A stretch of DNA of 64,000 nt from Silvanigrella aquatica (GTDB lineage Bacteria > Bdellovibrionota_B > Oligoflexia > Silvanigrellales > Silvanigrellaceae), in the NCBI RefSeq assembly GCF_001907975.1, contig NZ_CP017834.1, forward strand, positions 1,100,278-1,164,277, read 5' to 3'. The notes beneath the pieces were generated by a model that had not been told where the DNA came from, searched no databases, and saw only the letters and a list, made by a program, of their open reading frames with translations. Positions 54,831 through 63,948 of the stretch are shown here, piece by piece (within the stretch, counting starts at the first letter, position 1; every line of letters begins with the position of its first letter). Both the position numbers and the translations under genes were made by a program.

Positions 54831-55789
54831 CTAACTGTTACCTTTTTAGTCATCTGTACGCCAGCCCTTTTAATTTGCAAAGTAATGTTTGTCTCATCTT
54901 GCAATGCTTCATAGATTTTAAAGCCCTGCGAAGGATCTTCTAAGTTGATGCCATTAACACTTGTGATAATATCTCCATTTTCAAATTTCATTTTTTCAAA
55001 AATACTGCCTGGTGAAATACCATAAATTTTAAATCCCACTGTTTTTCCACTTGCGGATTCGGGTACAAGACGTGCCGAATTTAAAATTTTTGAAAATCCA
55101 GGACCAATTTGATCACTTACATATTCTGAATCAAGTTCGTAAACTTGTTCATTATCCATGTCAGTATTATTTTGGGAATTTTTTACTGATGCTTTTACTT
55201 GAGTTCTTGTGTAAAGACATATTTTTTTATTGAGATGTCTTATTTGTACTTCATAAGGACTTGCTATTTTATAAACTTGATAAACATCATGTTCAATAAA
55301 TGTTTGTCCTTCTCTATAAACATCAGCTGTTTCTACTCGAGAGTCTTTAAATGTTACTAAATTTGTATTTGAATTTCCAGTATAAAGAATGCCTACAAGG
55401 TCAACAGGAAGTTTTCCATCGCTTGTGTTACAAGAAACAGATTCAAAGTTTTTAATTAAGCCTAATGGATTATCATCTGAATCTTCCGAAGGAATATCTC
55501 CCGTTGCATTAAAGACATTTCGATTGATCACATTTTTTTTAATTTGTGTGTAGGATTGTCCAGAACTATGCACAAGATTATAAGTTAATGGTGCTTGAGC
55601 CCCTGATTTTTGAGAGTTCAGTAAATTTATTGAAATAATAGTATTGAATACTGAGGTTCCAACAAATATTCCACTGACAGCAATGGCAAAATTACGAATA
55701 AATAATACATTTTTTTTGTTGCTAATTTTCTTTAGCAATTTATTTTTCTTTGTTATTTTTAAATGAATTTCTTTTATTTTATGTATCAT
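54827..55789 (-). CDS. gspC: GspC-like type II secretion protein (copy 2)
   Basis: 320 aa inner-membrane protein linking platform and secretin. One N-terminal helix (about residues 28-48), homology region with NRNVFNATGD, paired Cys (ESVSCNTS and KKICLYTR), and a C-terminal PDZ domain (GFKIYGISPGSIFEKMKFENGDIITSVNG). Strongly similar in layout to the protein encoded immediately upstream; overlaps it by 4 bases and gspD by 4. Confidence 0.85.
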   Translation of the reverse strand: MIHKIKEIHLKITKKNKLLKKISNKKNVLFIRNFAIAVSGIFVGTSVFNTIISINLLNSQKSGAQAPLTYNLVHSSGQSYTQIKKNVINRNVFNATGDIPSEDSDDNPLGLIKNFESVSCNTSDGKLPVDLVGILYTGNSNTNLVTFKDSRVETADVYREGQTFIEHDVYQVYKIASPYEVQIRHLNKKICLYTRTQVKASVKNSQNNTDMDNEQVYELDSEYVSDQIGPGFSKILNSARLVPESASGKTVGFKIYGISPGSIFEKMKFENGDIITSVNGINLEDPSQGFKIYEALQDETNITLQIKRAGVQMTKKVTVR

Positions 55790-56715
55790 TGTACATTCAC
55801 TTTAAATGAAATAGACTGTCCCCCTCTAATTACATCAAGTTCGATAGTGTTTTCATTGCGCATCGAATTTAAAGTTTGGATGGCTCTTGCGGCGTCATTG
55901 AGTTCAATGCCGCTGATGCTCGTGACGATATCTCCATCTTTTAAACCGAGCTTCGAGTAAACACTATTAGGAGTGATATTTGAAATAATAAATCCTTTGA
56001 CTTGACCTCCTACAAGATTAGGGCTTGCTTTCGCTTCTTCTAATGTTTTTGCGAAATTATTTGTTAAAATATTATTTACCCATTGTCTTGTCGCTGTTGT
56101 ATTTAATCCGTCTCTTTCAAATCCATCTTCTTTATAACTTGCTCCCGAAGCATTTTGAGGCGTTCGTGATAATCTTTCGCTAGGTGGTTTGGGGTAATTT
56201 AAAGCGATGTATTCGGGGCATTGTTTTTTTGTAATTAATATTCGGCTTTTTTCAATAGATGTGAGAACGCCGCCTTGAGGTAAAGAATCTCCTTCTTTGT
56301 AAACACTTCCGACGCCGCTTTCGAAAACAACGAGACTGTTTATTGATGAGCCTCCATATAATATTCCCGTTATTTTATAGGGTAAGTCGGATTTATAAGG
56401 TTCCATAGGACAGACGGTATTTCCATTATCTTCGGCATCTGGAATTAAACCTTTTACATTAAATATATTTCGGGTAATAATGGGATTTAAATTGTGCTCA
56501 AAAGAGTTTTTTTGTTCATATTTAGGTATGCTTGTATGGTATGTTTCCTTATTAGGAGAGGGTTTCCACACCAGACTTATGAGTGTCGTTGAAAGACCAA
56601 ATAAAAAAACAACTCCTGTTATAGAATAAGCATATGGTAATACTTTTTCAGCTTGAGGTATAGTTAAGTCAGGTGAATATAATTTATATTTTAACTTAGA
56701 AACAAATGGTATCAT
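55786..56715 (-). CDS. gspC: GspC-like type II secretion protein (copy 1)
   Basis: 309 aa from ATG 56715 (MIPFVSKLKYK), 19 bases after the phosphatase stop; a start at 56775 would run into that gene. Membrane helix near residues 30-52, homology region TRNIFNVKGLIPD, Cys pair (TVCPMEP and KQCPEY), PDZ domain GFIISNITPNSVYSKLGLKDGDIVTSISG. It differs enough from copy 2 that the duplication is old; both keep all parts. Confidence 0.85.
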   Translation of the reverse strand: MIPFVSKLKYKLYSPDLTIPQAEKVLPYAYSITGVVFLFGLSTTLISLVWKPSPNKETYHTSIPKYEQKNSFEHNLNPIITRNIFNVKGLIPDAEDNGNTVCPMEPYKSDLPYKITGILYGGSSINSLVVFESGVGSVYKEGDSLPQGGVLTSIEKSRILITKKQCPEYIALNYPKPPSERLSRTPQNASGASYKEDGFERDGLNTTATRQWVNNILTNNFAKTLEEAKASPNLVGGQVKGFIISNITPNSVYSKLGLKDGDIVTSISGIELNDAARAIQTLNSMRNENTIELDVIRGGQSISFKVNVQ

Positions 56716-56734
56716 TTTATACAAATTCTTAAAA

Positions 56735-58360
56735 TTAAGGTTGTTTGATCCTTGTAACGACAACTGTAATATCATCTTCTAAGGGCTTTCCAGCACCATA
56801 GAATTCAAGGCTATCTTGCAAAAGCAGTGAAATAAATTCTGAACTCGCTTTTGTGTAGTTTTTTTCGATAAACTTACGAAGCCTGCGTTTGCCGTACTCT
56901 TCATCTTTATCATTTTTATTTTCAATTAAACCATCAGTATAAAATAAAATAAATTCCCCTCCTAAAAGTGGAATTTCTTTTTTCTCAAAGACCTTATTAT
57001 CAATGCGCGTTGCACCAATATTTCCTAGGCGATTTCCACTCGCAATCAGTGTTTCCACTTTTTTGTCTTCCCTAACAATTAATGGAAAATTATGACCTGC
57101 ATTAGCAAATCGGATAACCTTCTTTTCAAAATCAAATACACATGAAAAACATGTCATGTTGTAACTGACGTCACTATGACCCATGCTGGAAAGCACTGTA
57201 TCAAATCCTGATAGAATGTCATCTACATCAAGATTTTCTCCAGCAAAAAGTTTGCTCTTTACAGATACAAAATATCCTGAGATTGCAGCTGTAACCATGG
57301 CGCTGGCTGTACCATGTCCGGTCACATCGGCAATGAAGACGTAAAATTTATCTTTAAGTGTTATGGTGTTCCACCAGTCTCCTCCACAAAAGGCTGCTGG
57401 TATAGCAGTTCCTGCACAATCTATTTTGTCATGTTCGGGAGCAATTTGAGGTAAAAAAGTTTTTTGTACCAGTTGGCTTGTTGCTAATTCCATTTCTAAT
57501 GTTCTACGCTGTCCTTCTTTTTCCTCAATTTCTTTTTTTATTTGATCATATCGTTTTGCCAACTCTTCATTGGCACGTCCCAATTCATAATTACTTTTAT
57601 TGACCTGATTAAAGAGGCGAACGGTTTCTGCTTGGTTTTTTGCGATCATAGTATAACCTAGCAAAACACCCGTGGTGCTTTCAATTTTTACCCCATTAAT
57701 AGAGAAAGGTAATAATTCTCCTTCTGAGGTTTGTACAAACACTTCAACGTCTCTCACAAAACCCTGCGTTGTAAATTGAATTTCAAGTTCCAGATAATAA
57801 TCTACGAGACTTTCGGCATGTGGAAATAATTTACGAATATGTTGTCCAATGAGATCGGACTGTGAAAAATGAGTTGTTTCACATGCGGATTTATTGGCTT
57901 TCATAATAATGCCATCTTGATTTAACAAGAACATCATTTCAAACATATTGTCGACAACTTGGTCGATGAATCGTTGGTGCTCTAGAATTCCACGTGCGAC
58001 TTCAAGAAGTTTTAAATGTGATTCAGAGGTAAAACTATTAAGTTGTTCTTCTGGGAGAAGATCTAGTTTTTGTAAAGAAACCATTTGAATTGTCTGTAAA
58101 AGTTTTTGTGTAGGATTTGAAAATTCTTCGTGCCATTCTCTAATTAATGCTTGAGTTTTTTGCGCCATAAAAAACGTAAAAAATCCAGAAATGATAATTA
58201 TGATAATAATTAAAATATTAAATACAATGTTAGGAATGAGGATATTTGCAATAATACCAATTACAATTATAAGACTAACAAAACCATACAAATTATTTAA
58301 TAAGCTTGTAAGGTTTTTTGTCCATTTTTCAATGATGTCTTCAATTGTTATCGCACTCAA
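56735..58360 (-). CDS. Membrane PAS domain SpoIIE-type serine phosphatase
   Basis: 541 aa. Two membrane helices (residues 22-43, 45-66), a PAS domain (about 140-255: LLNQDGIIMKANKSACE), a coiled coil (255-300), and a PP2C/SpoIIE phosphatase (about 315-538) with GGDWWNTI, VFIADVTGHGTASAMV and LFYTDGLIENKN holding metal ligands. It would act on an anti-anti-sigma-type or similar phosphoprotein. Start TTG 58360 has GAGGAG 9 bases upstream. It heads the secretion operon, an unusual place for this class of regulator. Confidence 0.9.
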   Translation of the reverse strand: MSAITIEDIIEKWTKNLTSLLNNLYGFVSLIIVIGIIANILIPNIVFNILIIIIIIISGFFTFFMAQKTQALIREWHEEFSNPTQKLLQTIQMVSLQKLDLLPEEQLNSFTSESHLKLLEVARGILEHQRFIDQVVDNMFEMMFLLNQDGIIMKANKSACETTHFSQSDLIGQHIRKLFPHAESLVDYYLELEIQFTTQGFVRDVEVFVQTSEGELLPFSINGVKIESTTGVLLGYTMIAKNQAETVRLFNQVNKSNYELGRANEELAKRYDQIKKEIEEKEGQRRTLEMELATSQLVQKTFLPQIAPEHDKIDCAGTAIPAAFCGGDWWNTITLKDKFYVFIADVTGHGTASAMVTAAISGYFVSVKSKLFAGENLDVDDILSGFDTVLSSMGHSDVSYNMTCFSCVFDFEKKVIRFANAGHNFPLIVREDKKVETLIASGNRLGNIGATRIDNKVFEKKEIPLLGGEFILFYTDGLIENKNDKDEEYGKRRLRKFIEKNYTKASSEFISLLLQDSLEFYGAGKPLEDDITVVVTRIKQP

Positions 58361-58531
58361 ACTATAAGTCTCCTCGTCTCCATCCTAGCCCTATCGATGG
58401 AAATGGGATGTCAGTTAAATGAAACTTTGAAATCTTCTTTCACTATGTCAATACTGTGGCTCCTCATTAAGATGTTACATTAACCGATGACACTAAAGGA
58501 CAAGAATTTTCGACTGCGGCTGGAGAACTTC

Positions 58532-60415
58532 ATGGAAGAGATCCGATTTAAACCAACAATATTTGTTCTTATTGCTATCATTGGAGCCGTTGCTATTGCT
58601 GCCACGGGATTTTTATCAACTGACTGGATGTTAACGACAGCTGTCAGTGTTGTTTTGTTTTTACTTTCCTATGTGTGGTTTTTTTCTGTAAGAAAAAGAA
58701 TAGATGAAATTCTTACCCATGATCTCGATAAAATTGCGAATGAAGCAGCAAGAGCTATTCGTGATGAAATTGAATCAGGACCTGCAGTAACATCAGAAAG
58801 ATCTTCAGTAGAAAAAGAAAAACATCTTGAAGGCAAAGAAAAAGAATTAATTGCTCGTGAAAAAGATTTACAAAAGAAAATAGAGGATTTGGAGACAAAA
58901 AGAAAATCATTTGAACAAGCAACAACAATACCTTCTATTTCTCCATCATCTTCTTCTTCCAAAGATTCACCATCTAAAGAAGATCAATTACAGCGAGAAA
59001 TTATTGCCTTGCGTCACCAGCTGCTTCATATGGAAGAAGTCAATAATGCTAGGTTATCTACATTGCAGCATGAGTTTCAATCTAAAAATGTTCAAGCACA
59101 AAAAAATATGGAATTTTGGAAATCCAGTGCTGAAAGCATGAATAAAAAACTTCAAGATCAAAAGAGAGAGTTTGATTCCTTAGCGAAATCCTTAGAAAGT
59201 CGAGCTGTTCTTGCTGAAGAAAGAGGACTTGATCAACAAAATAAATTAACAAGATTGCAGCTTGATGCATCACAAAAAGAAATTGGTGTGAGTGAACAGG
59301 TGCAAAGACTCGAAGAAATTATTTCACTCGTTCCAGAAATGACCAATCAACTTCATAACGTAACACATCAGACAGAGCGTAGTGCGATTGAGATTGGCGA
59401 TAAAGTACGCTTTATTTATGAGAAAGCTCAAGAGCATCTCGAAGAGTCCAATGAGATATCTGCTCAGTTTAGAGGAGGTAAAGGTAACAATAGCAATACC
59501 TCTTTAAGTGAAGTTATTCAAAGTAGCTTATCTTTGTTACGTGAAATGATTGAAATGTTGGAACACAACTCAAAATTGAACATGGATTATTCTCAAGCTA
59601 TTGATACCATTCTTGTGAATACAGCAGAAATTAATAAAATCAGTGACGAAATTCAATATATTTCTGACCAAACAAACCTCCTTGCGTTAAACGCCGCCAT
59701 CGAAGCGGCACGAGCTGGTGAGCATGGTCGTGGATTCTCGGTGGTGGCAGAAGAAGTTCGTAAACTTTCGGATCGTACCAGTTTAGCAAGTAACAATATT
59801 ATTCAAATTGTCGGCAAAGTGAACTCCAGTGTTCGTGACATTAGTAGGAGTTTATTAGAAAACTTAAAGAAAAATACGGAAAAGAAGACACATGTGGATC
59901 ATGCCGTGAATGAATTGGTTCGTACCGCTGAAGAAAGTACAGAAGTGTTTACGAAACTGATTTCAAACGCTGTGGCAAGCTCGGAAAGTGTGGCAAAGAA
60001 TATCGATCAGATTATCTTAAGTTTACAATTCCAAGACATAACGAAACAACAAATTGATCAAGCCTTGCAACCCTTGGACAAAATAAAAATTAATATAGAA
60101 GAATTGCTGAATAAAGCCTTACAAAACGATGCTCTTGCCTTAAAAGCGGCGCATCAGCAAGGTGGTAGTGGAGGCGGTGGTTCTGAAGGTGGTGGCAACA
60201 GTGGAGGAGGTGGTGCCTCTGGTGGTAGTACACCACCTCCTACAATGCCTTCGGGAACGCCACCGCAAACTCCTCCAGCTGGAGTAGCTCCAAAAGCCAG
60301 TGCACCTCCTCCTAGCGCTCCAAAACCGGCGCCTGTGGCTCCCAAACCTGCGGAATCGGCTCCTCCTGCCGCTGATGATGAATCTCTTGTAAAAGGCGAT
60401 GTGGTGTTTTTCTAG
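58532..60415 (+). CDS. Chemoreceptor-like signalling protein without periplasmic sensor
   Basis: 627 aa. Two membrane helices with a very short loop (residues 10-50), long coiled coil (75-260), and an MCP signalling domain around residues 380-500 with the hairpin tip [21 protein letters not shown]. The last 75 residues are Gly- then Pro/Ala-rich, ending KGDVVFF. No HAMP or CheB/R pentapeptide. GGAG 6 bases before ATG 58532 favours this start; the ATG at 58487 has no ribosome site. Divergent from the secretion operon; regulatory kinship is inferred, not shown. Confidence 0.88.
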   Translation: MEEIRFKPTIFVLIAIIGAVAIAATGFLSTDWMLTTAVSVVLFLLSYVWFFSVRKRIDEILTHDLDKIANEAARAIRDEIESGPAVTSERSSVEKEKHLEGKEKELIAREKDLQKKIEDLETKRKSFEQATTIPSISPSSSSSKDSPSKEDQLQREIIALRHQLLHMEEVNNARLSTLQHEFQSKNVQAQKNMEFWKSSAESMNKKLQDQKREFDSLAKSLESRAVLAEERGLDQQNKLTRLQLDASQKEIGVSEQVQRLEEIISLVPEMTNQLHNVTHQTERSAIEIGDKVRFIYEKAQEHLEESNEISAQFRGGKGNNSNTSLSEVIQSSLSLLREMIEMLEHNSKLNMDYSQAIDTILVNTAEINKISDEIQYISDQTNLLALNAAIEAARAGEHGRGFSVVAEEVRKLSDRTSLASNNIIQIVGKVNSSVRDISRSLLENLKKNTEKKTHVDHAVNELVRTAEESTEVFTKLISNAVASSESVAKNIDQIILSLQFQDITKQQIDQALQPLDKIKINIEELLNKALQNDALALKAAHQQGGSGGGGSEGGGNSGGGGASGGSTPPPTMPSGTPPQTPPAGVAPKASAPPPSAPKPAPVAPKPAESAPPAADDESLVKGDVVFF

Positions 60416-60487
60416 TTCTTTCTCAGCCCTCTTGAACTCCTTAAAAGATTTGCCGAAAAAACTCCCATTTGTGGTCTTGTTTAAATA

Positions 60488-60502
60488 ATTGCAAGGTGCA
60501 AT
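60488..60502. promoter_or_regulatory. Palindrome upstream of the AAA+ regulator
   Basis: ATTGCA-AGG-TGCAAT, a 6-3-6 inverted repeat 80 bases before the GTG start of the sigma54-like regulator. It may be an operator for this or the preceding gene; the evidence is symmetry and place only. Confidence 0.3.
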
Positions 60503-60581
60503 AATATAAGACAGTAAACCAAATAAATCTTTTTTTTGAACGAGTGACACATTTCATGCCACTAATGTAGAGGGGGAGTCC

Positions 60582-62054
60582 GTGAACGGATCGTACGCGC
60601 TTATGGGTTCAAGTGCCATTATTCGGCATGTGCAACACCTCGTATATAAAGTTGCAGAATTATCAACGGCTGTCTTGATTACGGGGGAGCCGGGGACAGG
60701 CAAGGATGCTATTGCAAAAATCATTCACGAACGTTCCAATAGGGGTAAAAATCCTCTTATCCCTTTGAAATGTAGCACAGGGCAGGATGAGAGTTTAGAA
60801 TTGGATTTATTTGGCTATGAAGCAGGATATTTTCAAGGCAATGCACAAGCGAGACTGGGATATTTGCAAGAAGCTATAGGTGGTACTCTGTATTTAGATG
60901 AAATTGGAAAGCTGCCTTTAAAGTTACAAGCGTCTTTATTAAAAGCAATGAATGATGGGATGATTCGGAGTTTTGGAGGAAAGACAGATATTCCTATCAA
61001 TGTCAGAGTGATTTGTTCTACTTCTATTGATTTAGAGCAACTTGTGAAACGGGGGCATTTTTTAGAGGATCTTTATTATAAACTATCAAACTCTTCAATT
61101 TATTTGCCACCTATTAGGGAAAGAAGAGAAGATATTCCTATTTTAGCAGAGTTTTTTGTCCAAAAGTTTAATCAATTAAAATCTAAAAAAATTGTTGGTA
61201 TTTCTCATGATGCCATGAATGCTTTATTGCAAAATGTATGGACTCATAATATTCAAGAACTTGAAAATTTAATCGAAAGAATTGTTGTATTAAAAAATTC
61301 GGGAAGTATTGATATTTGTGATTTGCCACCCCGGTTACGTAATTTAGTGACAGATAATATTGATGCTTTTTATGATAGAACTAGTCAAGTTCAACAAAAT
61401 ATATCTCCTATTCCGATGGGAAATCAGAATAATTATCATAATGTTTCACAGCAAAATATGCCTCATTTTTCAAAAATGGGACAGCAAAACATGAATTCTG
61501 TCAATAATTATTCACAATCTTTATCAAGAGATATTAACTCACAAAGTAATCATACTCCGACTCTTTCAAAAGGAAATTTAAATTCGAATAATTTGCAAAA
61601 TAATTATTCGCAAAACAACGCTGTTCAAAATAATTATAACCAAAATTTTAATCCGTCACAATCTTCAAATCATTCGAATCATAACCCTCTAGCGCGCCCG
61701 AATATGTTTGAGGATATTCCTAGTGAAATTGATCAATTTATTAAAAAAGAAATTGATTTAGGATCTGGTATTGATTTTTATAGAGTAGTTGAAGAGTTTG
61801 AAAATCGTCTTATTTCTGAAGCTTTAAGAAGAACAAATCATAATAAAAATAGAGCTGCTCAACTTCTCTCTATGAATAGAACAACTTTGGTTGAAAAATT
61901 AAAGAAACGGGCAACCTCATCTCCAATTAAGGCAGAGACGGGGCGCGTAAAAAGAAATTCAGCTTTTACTATTTTTGATGGCCTAGGAAATGATAGTTCA
62001 GATTTTGATGCCATTGATTTTGTAAATTTATCAACCGAAGATAGCGCTTCATAA
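60582..62054 (+). CDS. Sigma54-activator-like AAA+ regulator, degenerate GAFTGA
   Basis: 490 aa, no receiver domain. AAA+ module at residues 8-235 with Walker A GEPGTGKDA, Walker B LYLDEIGKL and sensor RERREDIPIL. In the place of GAFTGA, residues about 80-90 read YEAGYFQGNAQ, so contact with sigma54 is unlikely. An Asn/Gln/Ser-rich linker (about 265-380) precedes a Fis-type helix-turn-helix (RTNHNKNRAAQLLSMNRTTL). Start GTG 60582 follows GGGGGAG. Its last 33 codons recur after the RCC1 gene. Likely a DNA-binding regulator that works with sigma70 or as repressor. Confidence 0.82.
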   Translation: MNGSYALMGSSAIIRHVQHLVYKVAELSTAVLITGEPGTGKDAIAKIIHERSNRGKNPLIPLKCSTGQDESLELDLFGYEAGYFQGNAQARLGYLQEAIGGTLYLDEIGKLPLKLQASLLKAMNDGMIRSFGGKTDIPINVRVICSTSIDLEQLVKRGHFLEDLYYKLSNSSIYLPPIRERREDIPILAEFFVQKFNQLKSKKIVGISHDAMNALLQNVWTHNIQELENLIERIVVLKNSGSIDICDLPPRLRNLVTDNIDAFYDRTSQVQQNISPIPMGNQNNYHNVSQQNMPHFSKMGQQNMNSVNNYSQSLSRDINSQSNHTPTLSKGNLNSNNLQNNYSQNNAVQNNYNQNFNPSQSSNHSNHNPLARPNMFEDIPSEIDQFIKKEIDLGSGIDFYRVVEEFENRLISEALRRTNHNKNRAAQLLSMNRTTLVEKLKKRATSSPIKAETGRVKRNSAFTIFDGLGNDSSDFDAIDFVNLSTEDSAS

Positions 62055-62072
62055 AATTTAAAATAAATCGTA
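61947..62072 (+). repeat. Direct repeat, left copy (3' end of AAA+ regulator)
   Basis: 126 bases covering the regulator's last 36 codons and the bases just after its stop. The right copy is at 63823-63948, with about four mismatches. A further 23-base match (62117-62139 with 63978-64000) follows at a slightly different spacing. Confidence 0.9.
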
Positions 62073-62371
62073 AAAATTTACTACAAATAGCTTCATGATA
62101 ATTTAAAATATCCAACTTTTAAAAAATATATTCATAAATATTTAATTTATTTGTAATGTTTTATTTATTAAATTTTAATAATTAATTAATTATTAAATTA
62201 TCCTTATTTTTATGTATAAAAAAATAAAATATTGACTATAAATTATATTTCTCTTTTGTTTTTTAAAAAAAATACGAAAATAAAAATGCGGTTTAATTTA
62301 AAGTGATTTTTATTTAGGTATTGGAACTCATATATGTTTTATATTTTTGAATTAACGTTAGGAGTTTATTT
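62055..62371. other. AT-rich intergenic region before the RCC1 lipoprotein gene
   Basis: 317 bases, very AT-rich, no frame of note on either strand. It should contain the promoter of the lipoprotein gene, but several TATAAT-like words make any one choice unsafe. Its first part is shared with the direct repeat and the end of the window. Confidence 0.6.
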
Positions 62372-63794
62372 GTGAAAAAATCAAATTTTCTTTGGTTGTT
62401 TTTTTTAATTCCTATTTACTATTTTCATAGTTGTACACCATCACGTAATTTACAAGATCCTCCTATGATACTAGAGCAATTAGAGCAATCTTTGAGCTCT
62501 GCTGGTTCACTTAAAGATTTAGCAAACTCATCACTCGCTGCAGGGAAAGTTGCTCAATATACAACACATGGAGGAAAAAATGGACTCATCTCTTTGGGAG
62601 ACGCTAATGGTTGTGTTGTGATGGTTAATGGAAGGTTAAAATGTTGGGGATTGAATGCTAATAATCAACTTGGGTACATGCCAGGCTTAGGTCACATATC
62701 AACTGATCCAGATGAATTTTTAATTCTCGATCCTACTTTGGCTACGGCTGTTAATCCTAAAGAGGGCGATAATGACATTATAGCTTCTGTTGTTATGGGA
62801 AGATCATCGACATGCGCCAACTATGCAAGTGGTTATAAGTGTTGGGGAAAGCAAGATTATGGTGTTCTTGGGAATGGCATCACAATAGGTGATGCATTAA
62901 CACCTCAACATGTCACAAATGCGGCGAGGCTCGTTTTAAAATCCGTGCAGCTTAATGATGGATATTCGTGTGTTCTGGATGAGGGGGGAAAAGTCACCTG
63001 CTGGGGGAAAAATGACAAGGGGCAACTTGGCAATGGAAATAATGTGAATTCGTATTCTGGAACTGAAGTTTCTTTGGGAGGTGTCGCAGCAACTCAATTA
63101 GTTTCTCATAATTTGGATAGCTGTGTTGTTTTATCAAAGGGAGAGGTAAAGTGCTGGGGGGGGGGATTTCCCAAATTCAGCAAAACTTTATACTCCCGTT
63201 TCAATTACGACAACTCATCCTGTAAAGTTTTTGGGAGGAGGTACAAGTCCTAGTCCTGTATTAATTTGTGCTGTTTTACAAGACACCACTGTTGAGTGTT
63301 TTGGAAATTCACAAAACACTCGTGGCGGATTTGGTAATGGAACTTTTGACACGCCTTCTTCTTCTACTAAAGGACAACCCGTTTTAAAAGATGACAAAAC
63401 TTTTCTTACAGATGTTACAATGGTTGGCTCTGGTGTGGTGAAATCACAAACATCACAATCAAATATTAAAGTGCACACCTCTTTCGCCTGTGCCGTAGTT
63501 TCTAATACCTCTGTTTATTGTTGGGGTGGTAATTCAACGGGAAATTTAGGTAATGGCACTCTCGATGATTCTAACGTTGCAGTTAAAGTAAATCAATTGT
63601 GGAATCATAATTTGCATCCTGATTTAAAAATTATAGATTTAGCAGTTTCAGATGGTCGTGCCTGTGTTTTATTAAAAAACGACGATGTGTGGTGCTGGGG
63701 CGGTGGAGTTTATAACTCTGGTGAGCTTGGTATAGGAGGGCATAACCACAGATCTTCAATTCCCGTTAAAATATTAAATAGAACTGATCACTAA
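62372..63794 (+). CDS. RCC1-repeat lipoprotein, frameshifted at a poly-G run
   Basis: GTG 62372 with TTAGGAG upstream; lipobox FHSC (Cys 21). The protein carries RCC1-like blades of the form CWGxxxxGxLGxG: KCWGLNANNQLG, KCWGKQDYGVLGNG, TCWGKNDKGQLGNG, KCWGG, ECFGNSQ, YCWGGNSTGNLGNG and WCWGGGVYNSGELGIGG. A run of ten G at 63156-63165 throws the frame off: the first part reads on to a stop at 63253. With nine (or twelve) G the frame continues as DFPNSAKLYTPV to the stop at 63794, 473 aa. It is a surface or periplasmic beta-propeller; ligand unknown. Confidence 0.85.
63156..63165 (+). repeat. Poly-G tract (ten G) in the RCC1 gene
   Basis: Homopolymer inside a blade motif (KCWGG). Nine G joins both halves in one frame; ten G ends the protein early. 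Such tracts are known slip-strand phase-variation switches; a homopolymer sequencing error must be excluded. Confidence 0.9.
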
Positions 63795-63822
63795 TTATTA
63801 ATTGCCGTGTTTCATTGAATAA

Positions 63823-63948
63823 GTAAAAATAAATTCAGCTTTTACTATTTTTGATGGCCTAGGAAATGAGAGTTCCGATTTTGATGCCATTGATTTTGTA
63901 AAATTATCAACCGAAGATAGCGCTTCATAAAATTTAAAATAAATCGTA
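63823..63948 (+). repeat. Direct repeat, right copy, after the RCC1 gene
   Basis: Second copy of the 126-base segment from the 3' end of the AAA+ regulator gene (left copy 61947-62072). It keeps the reading SAFTIFDGLGN and EDSAS with D-to-E and N-to-K changes, without the rest of the gene. The window ends inside the continuing similarity. Confidence 0.88.

Noticed and set aside
60140..60550. Arg/Ser-rich and Gly/Pro-rich frames on the minus strand
   Set aside because: Antisense reading of the low-complexity tail of the chemoreceptor-like gene.
61380..61690. Repetitive Asn-rich stretch resembling an array
   Set aside because: Irregular codon-level repeats inside a linker, no spacers; not a CRISPR array. 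None is seen elsewhere in the window.
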